18,849 bases of DNA from CAZOWM01 sp964583615 (GTDB lineage: Bacteria > Spirochaetota > B62-G9 > DRHN01). Position 1 is the stretch's first letter. Each line of letters opens with the position of its first letter. The stretch covers positions 1 to 18,849 of the forward strand of contig CAZOWM010000056.1 in NCBI GenBank assembly GCA_964583615.1, written 5' to 3'. Position numbers and translations under genes: made by a program. Shown piece after piece: positions 7,581 through 15,229 of this stretch. Under the pieces are notes generated by a model, which did no database searches, was not told the DNA's origin, and saw nothing but the letters and a program-made list of their open reading frames with translations.

Positions 7581-8699
7581 TCAGTGCTGGTCTTCGATCC
7601 GAAGCCTGGAAAAGGGTATCTGTAAGAATGCGGCAACAATATCAGGGTCGAAATGCATTCCCTCGCATCTTTTCAGCTCCTGAAGCCCCTCTTCGATACC
7701 CATTGCCTCCCTGTAAGGGCGTTTTGCCACCATGGCATCAAATGCATCTGTCACGGCAAAAATCCTGGCAAACAGAGGTATACTCTTCCCTTTCAGTCCG
7801 TATGGATATCCGGACCCATCATATTTCTCATGGTGGTAGAGAACGACATCACTCGCTTTCGTGAGAAAATCTATATTCTTGATCATAGAATACCCGAGAA
7901 CGGAATGTTTTTTCACGATCTCCATCTCTTCACTGCTCAATGGCCCCTTTTTCAGAAGGATATGTTCTGGAATTCCAATTTTTCCGATGTCGTGTAGATA
8001 GGCGCCCCAGCGCAGATCTCTTATTTCCTCTATCCCGACACCCAGACATTCACTGAGGAGTGTGCTGTTCTCAGATACTCTGCTGCAGTGCTCTTCGGTT
8101 TCGGGATCACGAAGATCAAGGGCTGCACCAAGCGCGCACACAGTTTCATCGTGAATATGCTCTATCCGGCTGACCGTATTAAAAAGCTCATCCGTGCGCT
8201 CTTTCAACAGCTTTTCCAGATATTTCTGATAGGTGCGGGTGAATGTCCGTGATTTCCACTCCTCGCTTACAGTATTGAGCCTCTCCTGGAAGAGCATTAT
8301 ACTGAATGGTTTTGTAATATAATCAAATGCTCCCTTCCGGATTGCGTGTACTGCAGTGTGAATATCATGCACTCCGGTAATAACCACGGTAAGAGTATCC
8401 GGACTTCTGTCAACGATTTTTTCCAGTACCGCAAACCCCGACCCGTCGGGCAGGCCGAGATCAAGGAATACGATGTCGTAGTGCTTCCTCTTCACTGCAG
8501 CGCACGCGTCTCTGACTGTCCGCACTCTGTCCCCTGTGAATCCGTTCGCATTGAGGATCGAGATGATGATCTGAATGACGGTATATTCATCATCAACAAC
8601 TAGTATTTTCGGCTCTACCGGAAGATCAAGGTCCTTCAAATCGATTACCGAGCCTGTTTCAGTTGAAAAATGTAATTGATGCTGAAGCGCGTGTTTCAT
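7581..8699 (-). CDS. Response regulator with C-terminal HD-GYP phosphodiesterase domain
   Basis: This is a receiver domain joined to an HD-GYP domain, the type that hydrolyses cyclic di-GMP. Using the ATG at 8699 (372 aa), the receiver spans about 31-145: D36/D37, phospho-acceptor D80 in FLDLGLPDGSG, T108 and K130. A linker with coiled-coil character (about 150-185) precedes the HD-GYP domain (about 186-362). HD is H236-D237 in HDIGKIGIPEHIL. H265, H289 and H290 follow, and the GYP motif is DGSGYP (294-299), so the metal-binding set looks complete. The ATG at 8745-8747 would add 16 residues, but it has no ribosome site and lies at or above the transcription start expected from the sigma-54 promoter. 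AAGGTGAG stands 3-4 nt upstream of 8699. It is probably driven by the NtrC-type regulator encoded just upstream. Confidence 0.93.
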   Translation of the reverse strand: MKHALQHQLHFSTETGSVIDLKDLDLPVEPKILVVDDEYTVIQIIISILNANGFTGDRVRTVRDACAAVKRKHYDIVFLDLGLPDGSGFAVLEKIVDRSPDTLTVVITGVHDIHTAVHAIRKGAFDYITKPFSIMLFQERLNTVSEEWKSRTFTRTYQKYLEKLLKERTDELFNTVSRIEHIHDETVCALGAALDLRDPETEEHCSRVSENSTLLSECLGVGIEEIRDLRWGAYLHDIGKIGIPEHILLKKGPLSSEEMEIVKKHSVLGYSMIKNIDFLTKASDVVLYHHEKYDGSGYPYGLKGKSIPLFARIFAVTDAFDAMVAKRPYREAMGIEEGLQELKRCEGMHFDPDIVAAFLQIPFSRLRIEDQH

Positions 8700-8750
8700 T
8701 TTCTCACCTTGGATGTACGAGACTATACACGGTTTTTCTCTATCCATTAA

Positions 8751-8766
8751 TGCAACCAGAATGCCA
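8751..8766 (-). promoter_or_regulatory. Sigma-54 (-24/-12) promoter for the HD-GYP gene
   Basis: On the minus strand TGGCATTCTGGTTGCA fits TGGCAC-N5-TTGCW with one mismatch (C to T), and GG and GC are exactly 10 nt apart. Transcription would start near 8740, about 40 nt before the preferred ATG (8699). The gene directly upstream encodes a sigma-54 activator of the NtrC family. Found by eye. Confidence 0.65.
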
Positions 8767-8770
8767 AACC

Positions 8771-8791
8771 CGGTCAGAAGCGTGCTGACCG
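8771..8791. repeat. Inverted repeat CGGTCAG-N7-CTGACCG
   Basis: Perfect 7-bp arms (8771-8777 and 8785-8791) are separated by AAGCGTG, directly upstream of the -24 element. It could be a weak terminator for the upstream regulator gene, although no T-run follows on the minus strand. It could also be a protein-binding site. Further small palindromes in this 288-bp spacer are GTTCGAAC (8874-8881), ACGTACGT (8880-8887) and AGGAC-CAT-GTCCT (8912-8924). The last three lie about 130-185 bp above the expected start, where enhancer sites for a sigma-54 activator are often found. Confidence 0.4.
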
Positions 8792-8987
8792 TGAATAATT
8801 ACTCTGTAGTGCACATTGAGATAATTTACTGTTCTATAAAAAGTTAAAAAAACGATTTTCGTCTTCTGTGCGAGTTCGAACGTACGTGTTTTCCGCATCT
8901 GTCATAAATCAAGGACCATGTCCTATTAAGATTACAACATCGAAACCGAAAAGATACGAGTGGGTATATCAGTGAGTGCGGTACTGC

Positions 8988-10403
8988 TCACCGTCTGAAT
9001 CGGTTCAGATCCAGCCGGTACTTCTTGACTTTTTCATAGATGTTTTGCCGGGGAATCGAGGAGAGCTCCGCCGCTTTCGTAACATTCCCTCCGGTCTTTT
9101 CGAGAACACCCTCGAGATATCGCTTTTCGAACTCCTGTTTTGCCGCATGAAAAGGATATATGTGTATATCCTGAATGAACTCATTTTGAGAATCCATTAC
9201 ACTGCACGGAAGATCAGTGACCTTTATTTCAGTTTTCTCCGCCATTGCAACGGCATGTTCTATGACGTTTTCGAGTTCCCGCACATTGCCGTCCCATGCC
9301 GAGTGGAGGAATATATCCATTACGCGGGGAGATATGCTTTTCACATTTTTTCCAAATTCCTCTCCATATTTCTTGAGAAAATGAAAACTCAGTAGAGGAA
9401 TGTCCTCCGGTCTTTCACGAAGAGGAGGAATCGCGATCCTTATCACGTTTATGCGATAGTACAGGTCTTTCCGAAAACGCTTGTGAAACACCTCCTGCTC
9501 CAGGTCTTTGTTGGTTGAAGTGATGATCCTCACATCCGTCGCTCTCTCATCCGTACCACCAATTCGTTGAAACTTTTTTTCCTGAATCACCCGAAGAAGC
9601 TTGACTTGAAGAGCAACCTCCATCTCACTGATCTCATCGAGAAATATTGTTCCCCTGTTCGCAACTTCAAAAAGTCCCCTCTTTTCCTTGACCGCACCGG
9701 TGAACGCTCCTCTTTCATACCCGAAGAGTTCGCTCTCCAAGAGGTTGGCCGGAATCGCACCACAGTTGACCGCGACGAACCTCCTTTCCCTTCTCTGACT
9801 GTGCTGATGAATAGCACGTGCAATGAGTTCTTTCCCTGTTCCGCTCTCCCCTTCCAGCAGCACGGTACTGTTCAGAGGCGCAACCTTCTTTATCAGCTGG
9901 AATATCTCCGACATCTTTTTACTTTTTCCCACGATGGTTCCGGTACTATATGTTTCGCCAAGCTGCTCCTTAAGAAGTGCGCACTCGGACTTCAAATCCC
10001 TGTACCTGTGGGCCCTCTGCACAGCAAGCTGCAGTATATCCAGGGATTTGAAAGGTTTGAGAAGATAGTCATCCGCACCGAGCTTCATCGCTTCGACCGC
10101 CGTCTCTACTGTACCATGTCCCGTAATAATCAGAACGGAGATCGACTCGTCCTCACGCTTCAAAGCTCTGAGCACATCAAGACCATCTCTATCCGGAAGC
10201 TTCAGATCGAGCAATACAAGATCATATTTGGCCTGTCTCTGCTTCTCCACAGCCCTGTCACCGCTCACAGTCGTATCGACCACATATCCGTGATCGGTCA
10301 GGAATCGTGAAATAACCGTGAGTATGGTTTCATCGTCGTCAACAACGAGAACACGGAATTCTCCAATTTCGGTTCGAACAACAACTGCTTCCTCTGTTTC
10401 CAC
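8988..10403 (-). CDS. Sigma-54-dependent response regulator, NtrC family (orphan)
   Basis: Domain order is receiver, AAA+ and Fis-type helix-turn-helix. Numbering is from the GTG at 10401-10403 (471 aa). The receiver spans about 17-130 with D66 in LLDLKLPDRDG and K116. The AAA+ domain starts at about 155: Walker A GESGTGKE (185-192), GAFTGA (232-237, the loop that contacts sigma-54), Walker B TIFLDE (252-257) and the arginine-finger region PPLRERPED. The HTH lies in the last 50 residues (GGNVTKAAELSSIPRQNIYEKVKKY). The start is uncertain. The GTG has AGGGG about 6 nt upstream, while a TTG six codons earlier (10421) has no ribosome site. No histidine kinase gene is adjacent, so its partner is elsewhere. 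The HD-GYP gene follows after a sigma-54 promoter and is the obvious candidate target. Confidence 0.94.
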   Translation of the reverse strand: METEEAVVVRTEIGEFRVLVVDDDETILTVISRFLTDHGYVVDTTVSGDRAVEKQRQAKYDLVLLDLKLPDRDGLDVLRALKREDESISVLIITGHGTVETAVEAMKLGADDYLLKPFKSLDILQLAVQRAHRYRDLKSECALLKEQLGETYSTGTIVGKSKKMSEIFQLIKKVAPLNSTVLLEGESGTGKELIARAIHQHSQRRERRFVAVNCGAIPANLLESELFGYERGAFTGAVKEKRGLFEVANRGTIFLDEISEMEVALQVKLLRVIQEKKFQRIGGTDERATDVRIITSTNKDLEQEVFHKRFRKDLYYRINVIRIAIPPLRERPEDIPLLSFHFLKKYGEEFGKNVKSISPRVMDIFLHSAWDGNVRELENVIEHAVAMAEKTEIKVTDLPCSVMDSQNEFIQDIHIYPFHAAKQEFEKRYLEGVLEKTGGNVTKAAELSSIPRQNIYEKVKKYRLDLNRFRR

Positions 10404-10502
10404 TCCCCTACCCCTGTGCAAAAAAACTGTAAAGAGAAATCACTGGCGAAGTATCCATATGTCCGCATGGCGATCGAGGATAAGAACCCAGGCACCACAC
10501 AA

Positions 10503-10521
10503 AGTATAGTGTACATATACT
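10503..10521. repeat. Palindromic site upstream of the orphan NtrC-type gene
   Basis: AGTATA-GTGTACA-TATACT has perfect 6-bp arms, and the spacer contains the palindrome TGTACA. It lies in the 168-bp gap between the HD gene and the regulator gene, about 100 nt above the regulator start and downstream of the extended -10 at 10550-10558. It could be an operator or an enhancer-type site. No binding protein can be named. Confidence 0.35.
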
Positions 10522-10549
10522 CCTCATTTCCAGTGAATTACATTAGATC

Positions 10550-10558
10550 ATTATACCA
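10550..10558 (-). promoter_or_regulatory. Extended -10 promoter for the orphan NtrC-type gene
   Basis: TGGTATAAT on the minus strand is a full TATAAT with the TGn extension. No -35 hexamer is evident, which is common for extended -10 promoters. It lies just after the stop of the upstream HD gene and would give a 5' leader of about 140 nt. It implies that the regulator can be transcribed apart from the murC-purH run. Confidence 0.45.
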
Positions 10559-10571
10559 GGCGGGAAATGGT

Positions 10572-11738
10572 TTAGATGTAAACACCTTCCGTACGAAGCC
10601 GTTCTTTTCGCATAAATTCACGGTAAACGCGTGCAGCATGATAGTAGCCGTCAACGGAATGGTACCCGCTCTCGAGATCTGCTCTGTAGAGCTCGAGAAG
10701 GGCAGAAAAATAGTTGGAGGTAAACAATGATCTCAACCGGTGTTCGGGAAGCCGGTCGATTGAGTTGAGAATCATATGGTTTTCGACAAGGAAAAGTACT
10801 TCATCGATTTCATCGTCTGTGAAATAAAAACGTTTGAGTACCTTTTGCGCAATCCGTTTGCTCGCAATTGAATGTTTTGGAAAAGGGTTTCCCCGCCTGT
10901 TCCCGACCTGTGTGACGGCCTTTCCGGTGTCATGAAGCAAAATGGCCATCATCAGGGGCCTGGTGGGCTGTTTCACGAAACGCATGCACTGAAGGGTATG
11001 CCAGAATCCGTTCCCCTCAGGGTGATGATCTTTGTCCTGATTTACCTCCTTCAGGGCTGCAATTTCAGGAAGGAGCCGATCGATTATCCCCCACTCGTCG
11101 AGATATCGAAATGATTCGTAGGCGCGCCCTGAAACAAGAATTGATTTGAAATCATCTGTGATGCACTCATTGATTCGCCTGAAGTCATAGATTACGGGGT
11201 TCTTTTTTAAAAAATTTAAAAGCTTCTTGTCTATACTGAAGCCTGTCTGAGAAAAAAGCTTTGCTGTCCTGATGGCAAGTGTGGGAAATTTTTTTGCCGC
11301 ATTTTCAGGTTTTTCAACGGTCTTGATCTGTTCCTGCTTCAGAAGACCATATGCATCAAGCGGGTCATAGTATCTTTCCCGCTCAAAGTCATACACAAAA
11401 CTGTTGATCGCAAACAGCGTATTCTGAGAAGCGTGAATTCGGGCCTCCTTTCTGTTTTCGATCAGCCCCGGAATATGTGTCCGTTTGTCTTCAGGATACT
11501 CACTTACAAAGAAGTTTATCGGTCTGTCTGCTCTGATATGCACATGTTCATCACAGTGTTTTCGAAACACAATATTTGGGAATAATTTCGCAATCTGAAA
11601 GAGATCCGCATCGGTTAAAATGTTGATAGCCCCTGGTGCCCTTCCCATAAGCATGTCACGCGTTGTATCGTACACGTAATAGGCCCAGAATCCATTTTCA
11701 ACGAGTCTTTTCCCGCACGGTTCAGAACGAAATCCCAT
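10572..11738 (-). CDS. HD-domain protein with degenerate tRNA nucleotidyltransferase/poly(A) polymerase-like N-terminus
   Basis: The 388-aa protein follows the plan of class II CCA-adding/poly(A) polymerase-like enzymes with an HD domain. However, the nucleotidyltransferase motifs are eroded. The family motif VGGxVRDxLLG...DIDIxTDA reads VYDTTRDMLMGRAPGAINILTDA (22-44): GG is Y23-D24, and the metal-binding Asp pair is A37 and N39. The RRDFTINA block reads ASQNTLFAINS (103-113), and the later EDxxR helix is also lost (FPTLAIR). The HD half is intact: DHHPEGNGFWHTLQ (237-250; H247), LLHDTGK (H269-D270), NHM (320-322) and D354. It is therefore probably a phosphohydrolase or a binding protein, not a polymerase. 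ATG 11736-11738 is preceded in frame by TGA two codons upstream, so no longer N-terminus exists. It lies 37 nt after purH. Confidence 0.85.
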   Translation of the reverse strand: MGFRSEPCGKRLVENGFWAYYVYDTTRDMLMGRAPGAINILTDADLFQIAKLFPNIVFRKHCDEHVHIRADRPINFFVSEYPEDKRTHIPGLIENRKEARIHASQNTLFAINSFVYDFERERYYDPLDAYGLLKQEQIKTVEKPENAAKKFPTLAIRTAKLFSQTGFSIDKKLLNFLKKNPVIYDFRRINECITDDFKSILVSGRAYESFRYLDEWGIIDRLLPEIAALKEVNQDKDHHPEGNGFWHTLQCMRFVKQPTRPLMMAILLHDTGKAVTQVGNRRGNPFPKHSIASKRIAQKVLKRFYFTDDEIDEVLFLVENHMILNSIDRLPEHRLRSLFTSNYFSALLELYRADLESGYHSVDGYYHAARVYREFMRKERLRTEGVYI

Positions 11739-11775
11739 CTCTTTTCATCCAGAATGTAAAAGATCTCTCGTGTCT

Positions 11776-13338
11776 CTAATGCTTGAAGTGTCTGTACCCG
11801 GTAAACACCATCGCGATTCCTGCGTCGTTGCACGCTCCAATTGCATCCTTGTCTCTGACTGACCCCCCCGGCTGTATGATTGCGGCAACCCCGTGTTTAG
11901 CAGCCAGTTCTACTGCGTCGGGTTTCGGAAAGAAAGCGTCTGAGGCAAGTACAGCCCCGTGCGCTCTCTGAGCTGCCTTTGTTATGGCCATAAAGGTCGC
12001 ATCGACCCTGCTCATCTGGCCTGCGCCGACTCCCACGACCTTTGTTCCCTGAGCACACACGATTGCATTTGACTTGACGTGTTTGGCGAGTTTCCACGCA
12101 AAGAGCAGTGAGCGGGCCTGCAGTTCGGTTACTTGTTTTTTCGTTACGGTTTTCAGTTCATAAGCCTCGACATCCTTTTTGTCCCTTTCCTGAATGAGAA
12201 TGCCTCCCACCACCCTCTTCATGTCATAGTCATATACTTCGCCCCTCTTCATCTTTCCGGTCTCGAGAATTCTGATGTTTTTCTTCTCTTTCAGAATGCG
12301 CACCGCCTCCTCGTCAAACTGTGGTGCAATAATACACTCCACAAAACCTGCAGCTGTCACGGCTTCTGCCGTCTCGGCATCGACAATCCTGTTACACCCG
12401 ACAATACTCCCGAAGGCGGAGATCGGATCCCCATCCCAGGCATCAACAAATGCCTGTCGAAGACTGTCTGCAAACGCAGCACCACAGGGATTCGTGTGTT
12501 TTATAACCGCGCATGCCGGCTGTTCGAAATCCTTGACGATCTCCGCCGCAGCTTCGATGTCCAGTATATTGTTGAATGACAGCTCCTTACCGTGCAGCTG
12601 ATGTGCAGTGGCAACGCCTGTCACATGGATCTCGGGATTGGTATAAAACGCCGCCGATTGATGCGGATTTTCTCCGTATCTGAGCTCCTGTTTTTTCCTG
12701 AAGTACAGGCTTACCGTATCAGGATACTTTGTCTCTCCCCTGGCAACGATGGCCTGATGAAAGAAGCTCGATATAAGACTGTCGTAGTAGGCAGTCTTTT
12801 CGAACACTACCATGGCAAGTTTTTTTCGCGTGTCAAGGGATATTTTCCCCTTTTTCCGCAGCTCATCAAGCACTTCGGGATAATACGCAGGATCAGGAAC
12901 CACGCACACATAAGAGTAATTTTTTGCTGCCGAGCGGAGCATCGACGGGCCGCCAATATCGATGTTTTCTATCGCCTCCTCAACACTCACTCCCTTCTGT
13001 TTGATTACCTTTTCAAATGGGTAGAGGTTGATGACGACAAGATCGAACCCGGTGATACTGTTTTCAGCGAGCTGGCTCATATGATTCTCATTATCCCTTT
13101 TTGCAAGGATTCCTCCGTGAATCTTCGGATGCAGACTTTTCACACGTCCGTCGAGAATCTCCGGGAATCCCGTGTAATCTGCGATCCTCTCGACAGAGAC
13201 TCCAACATTTTCCAGTGTTTTGGCTGTGCCTCCAGTTGAGTATATGACAACCCCCTGCGCCTTGAGTTCTTTTGCAAACTCCACTAGTCCCGTCTTGTCC
13301 GATACGCTAATAATTGCATTCTTCACCTCAAGATCCAT
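11776..13338 (-). CDS. purH: Bifunctional AICAR transformylase/IMP cyclohydrolase
   Basis: PurH carries out the last two steps of IMP synthesis in the cytoplasm: formylation of AICAR with 10-formyl-tetrahydrofolate, then ring closure. The protein is 520 aa, the usual length. The N-terminal MGS-like cyclohydrolase domain has SVSDKTG (11-17), STGGTAKTL (34-42), GRVKSLHPKIHGGIL (64-78) and IDIGGPSMLRSAAKN (126-140). The transformylase part has RYGENPHQ (220-227) and the catalytic KHTNPCG (280-286), and ends in FTGYRHFKH. The start is ATG 13336-13338 with AAGGAG 6 nt upstream. The frame is open for 65 more codons, but that stretch overlaps the zinc-ribbon gene and has no family similarity. The gene is 34 nt downstream of the cysteine-rich gene, in the murC run. 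Confidence 0.97.
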   Translation of the reverse strand: MDLEVKNAIISVSDKTGLVEFAKELKAQGVVIYSTGGTAKTLENVGVSVERIADYTGFPEILDGRVKSLHPKIHGGILAKRDNENHMSQLAENSITGFDLVVINLYPFEKVIKQKGVSVEEAIENIDIGGPSMLRSAAKNYSYVCVVPDPAYYPEVLDELRKKGKISLDTRKKLAMVVFEKTAYYDSLISSFFHQAIVARGETKYPDTVSLYFRKKQELRYGENPHQSAAFYTNPEIHVTGVATAHQLHGKELSFNNILDIEAAAEIVKDFEQPACAVIKHTNPCGAAFADSLRQAFVDAWDGDPISAFGSIVGCNRIVDAETAEAVTAAGFVECIIAPQFDEEAVRILKEKKNIRILETGKMKRGEVYDYDMKRVVGGILIQERDKKDVEAYELKTVTKKQVTELQARSLLFAWKLAKHVKSNAIVCAQGTKVVGVGAGQMSRVDATFMAITKAAQRAHGAVLASDAFFPKPDAVELAAKHGVAAIIQPGGSVRDKDAIGACNDAGIAMVFTGYRHFKH

Positions 13339-13372
13339 TCCCCGCTCCTTGCAAATTGTGTTTCTGAGGCAA

Positions 13373-13666
13373 TCATTCACCAAACAGCTTGTTGAACCTA
13401 TCCCGTGCGCTCTGTGGATCTGTGCCTTTTTTCCCCCTGCTCTTTTCCGTACCTTCCCTGAACTTGAAATATTCGCAGAAATTCGCTGCCCATTTGTCTG
13501 ACACATATTCTGCCTGAGACTCCCTGCAGTCATTGTGCCTGCCTGGACTGTAAAACGTGCAGTTCATGCAGGAGTGTAGCCATGCACCGCATGAGGGGCA
13601 GGTACTGGAACGAGAAATCCTTTCCACTGTTTCTATCTCTTTTCCACACCGCGCGCATACTCTCAT
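13373..13666 (-). CDS. Small eight-cysteine zinc-ribbon-like protein
   Basis: This is a 97-aa protein of unknown function. It contains eight cysteines: C4-x2-C7, C23-x2-C26, C33-x2-C36, C47 and C64. This pattern suggests two zinc sites in the first 65 residues. Recognisable blocks are MRVCARCGKEI, TCPSCGAWLHSC, NCTFYSPGRHNDCRES and ANFCEYF. The C-terminal third is charged and low in order, ending FNKLFGE. I recall similar small proteins annotated as hypothetical in other Gram-negative genomes but cannot name a family. The start is ATG 13664-13666 with GGGGA 5 nt upstream; an in-frame TTG four codons earlier is a weaker choice. It sits between murC and purH with short gaps, so it is probably co-transcribed with them. 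Confidence 0.8.
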   Translation of the reverse strand: MRVCARCGKEIETVERISRSSTCPSCGAWLHSCMNCTFYSPGRHNDCRESQAEYVSDKWAANFCEYFKFREGTEKSRGKKGTDPQSARDRFNKLFGE

Positions 13667-13726
13667 ATTTATCCCCAAAAATCTAAGATAGTGAAGAAAA
13701 TGACAAAGATACAGGAAAAAATGCTC

Positions 13727-15097
13727 CTATGTGTTACCGGCCATATATAAGCGGGCCACAGAGTCGATATCACCCGCACCCATAAACACGATTACCTCTA
13801 TTTCCTCCTTAAGCTGGCTGAGAAGCGCGGGAATACGCGTGTGGTCTTTTTCGAGCTTTATTAGTTTTGCCTGATATTTTTTAACAAGCGCTGCGTGAAG
13901 ATCATCGCTCTTTACCGCGGACACGTAGGACTGCGCGTCTCTCTGCCGATAGATATCCGTAATGACAACACAGTGTGCCTCCCCGAGCGCATTTACAAAA
14001 TCATCAAACAGTTCAGCGGTACGTGAGTACTGGTGCGGCTGGAACACCACACACACCCGTTTGCCCGGATGGAGCTCTTTGAGCGCTCGGAGTGTACAGC
14101 ATATCTCTGTAGGGTGGTGCCCATAATCCGAGTATACCTCATTTCCCATGATGTTTCCGAGAAATTCCATCCGTCTTTTTGTTCCTGAAAATCTGGATAG
14201 AGCGGATTCTACTTTTTCCCTCCCCACTCCCAGTTTGAGTGCACATACACTTGCGATCGCTGCATTCAGGCAGTTAAACCTTCCCGGTACGGGAAGTTTT
14301 GCGTGTACAATCGTTTTCCCCTCATTTTCAATGCTGAACGAGTATCTTCCGTCGTTTTCCACCTTATCCTGTATCCGGTACAGGTTTTCATTCTCATACC
14401 CAACCGTGCTTGTCGATACAGAGGAGGCTTTTTTTCTCACCTCCTGAACATGCGCGCTGTCACCATTGACCACGGCGAAACCGCGGTGGTCCGTGGTCTC
14501 CATAAAGTCGGCAAACGCCTGTTTTATGTCGTCAATCCCGGAGTAATAGTCGAGGTGATCCCGCTCGATGTTCAATAGGATGCTGTACTTCTTTCGCAGG
14601 TTGAGAAAAGAACGGTTGTATTCACAGGCCTCCGCAACAAAATACCTCCCTTTTCCGAATACCGCATTGGATGAGAAGCGATTCATGATACCCCCGCACA
14701 CCACTGTCGGGGCGAGCCCTGCATCAAAGAGAATCTGTCCAAGCATTGCAGTGGTTGTAGTTTTTCCGTGAGTGCCTGCAACCGCAATACCTTCCTTTTC
14801 CTCCATGAGCTTTCCGAGATACTCTGCATACAACATCACAGGTATTCCCCTTCTTCGTGCTTCCAGTATCTCGGTGTTCGTTTCCGGTACCGCGGCGCTT
14901 CTCACCACAAGATCCACACCAAACACATTTTGAGGGCGGTGACCGAAAAAAAACCGCATACCCTCCTTCTGGAGAGACGCGGTGAGCTCGTTTCTCATAT
15001 CCGCGGAACCGGTCACGAGCAAACCGGATGCGATGGAAATCTTTGCCACCGCGCTCACACCGATTCCGCTTACACCGATAAAATGAATCCTCTGCAT
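13727..15097 (-). CDS. murC: UDP-N-acetylmuramate--L-alanine ligase
   Basis: MurC adds L-alanine to UDP-MurNAc with ATP, the first peptide step of peptidoglycan precursor synthesis in the cytoplasm. The protein is 456 aa from ATG 15095-15097. It has the N-terminal UDP-binding loop HFIGVSGIGVSAVA (5-18), the ATP loop GTHGKTTTT (108-116), EACEYNRSFL (156-165), NIERDHLDYY (176-185), PGRFNCLNAAIA (271-282), YGHHPTE (325-331) and QPHQYSRT (353-360). EACEY and the length favour MurC over Mpl. An in-frame GTG 15 codons earlier (15142) would add residues unlike the family, so ATG is chosen. GGA lies about 7 nt upstream. It is first in the murC, small Cys protein, purH, HD protein run and isolated from other cell-wall genes. 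Confidence 0.95.
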   Translation of the reverse strand: MQRIHFIGVSGIGVSAVAKISIASGLLVTGSADMRNELTASLQKEGMRFFFGHRPQNVFGVDLVVRSAAVPETNTEILEARRRGIPVMLYAEYLGKLMEEKEGIAVAGTHGKTTTTAMLGQILFDAGLAPTVVCGGIMNRFSSNAVFGKGRYFVAEACEYNRSFLNLRKKYSILLNIERDHLDYYSGIDDIKQAFADFMETTDHRGFAVVNGDSAHVQEVRKKASSVSTSTVGYENENLYRIQDKVENDGRYSFSIENEGKTIVHAKLPVPGRFNCLNAAIASVCALKLGVGREKVESALSRFSGTKRRMEFLGNIMGNEVYSDYGHHPTEICCTLRALKELHPGKRVCVVFQPHQYSRTAELFDDFVNALGEAHCVVITDIYRQRDAQSYVSAVKSDDLHAALVKKYQAKLIKLEKDHTRIPALLSQLKEEIEVIVFMGAGDIDSVARLYMAGNT

Positions 15098-15126
15098 TCT
15101 CGATCCGTTGTTTCTATCCTGTGAAT

Positions 15127-15155
15127 AAAATACACTCGGCACGCGGGCTGGTAAA
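15127..15155 (-). promoter_or_regulatory. Sigma-70-type promoter for the murC run
   Basis: On the minus strand TTTACC (15150-15155) and TATTTT (15127-15132) are separated by 17 nt. Each hexamer matches consensus at four of six positions. The pair sits directly after the terminator hairpin and about 30 nt before the murC ATG, so position supports it more than sequence does. Confidence 0.4.
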
Positions 15156-15157
15156 CA

Positions 15158-15192
15158 AAAAGGTTCAAAGGAACGTGTCCTTTGAACCTTTT
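15158..15192 (-). terminator. Intrinsic terminator of the sigma-factor gene
   Basis: A perfect 15-bp stem (15158-15172 with 15178-15192; arm AAAAGGTTCAAAGGA) encloses a 5-nt loop. On the minus strand the 3' arm ends in CCTTTT followed by one more T, giving a five-T run. It lies 38 nt after the sigma-factor stop. The plus-strand tail (TTTTATTGTATTTTAT) is also T-rich, so it could work in both directions. Confidence 0.85.
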
Positions 15193-15229
15193 ATTGTATT
15201 TTATCATCTTTATCTTGGTCTTTTTTTGG

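Noticed and set aside
8700..8747. Earlier ATG of the HD-GYP gene
   Set aside because: It has no ribosome site, and it lies at or above the transcription start expected from the -24/-12 promoter.
8771..8791. Classic intrinsic terminator after the orphan regulator gene
   Set aside because: The stem is only 7 bp with a 7-nt loop, and no T-run follows on the minus strand.
9567..10310. Long plus-strand open frame (247 codons) opposite the orphan NtrC-type gene
   Set aside because: It is antisense to intact receiver and AAA+ motifs, and its composition is unlike a real protein.
13339..13533. 65-codon N-terminal extension of purH
   Set aside because: It overlaps the eight-cysteine gene in another frame, has no PurH similarity, and a strong AAGGAG precedes the ATG at 13338.
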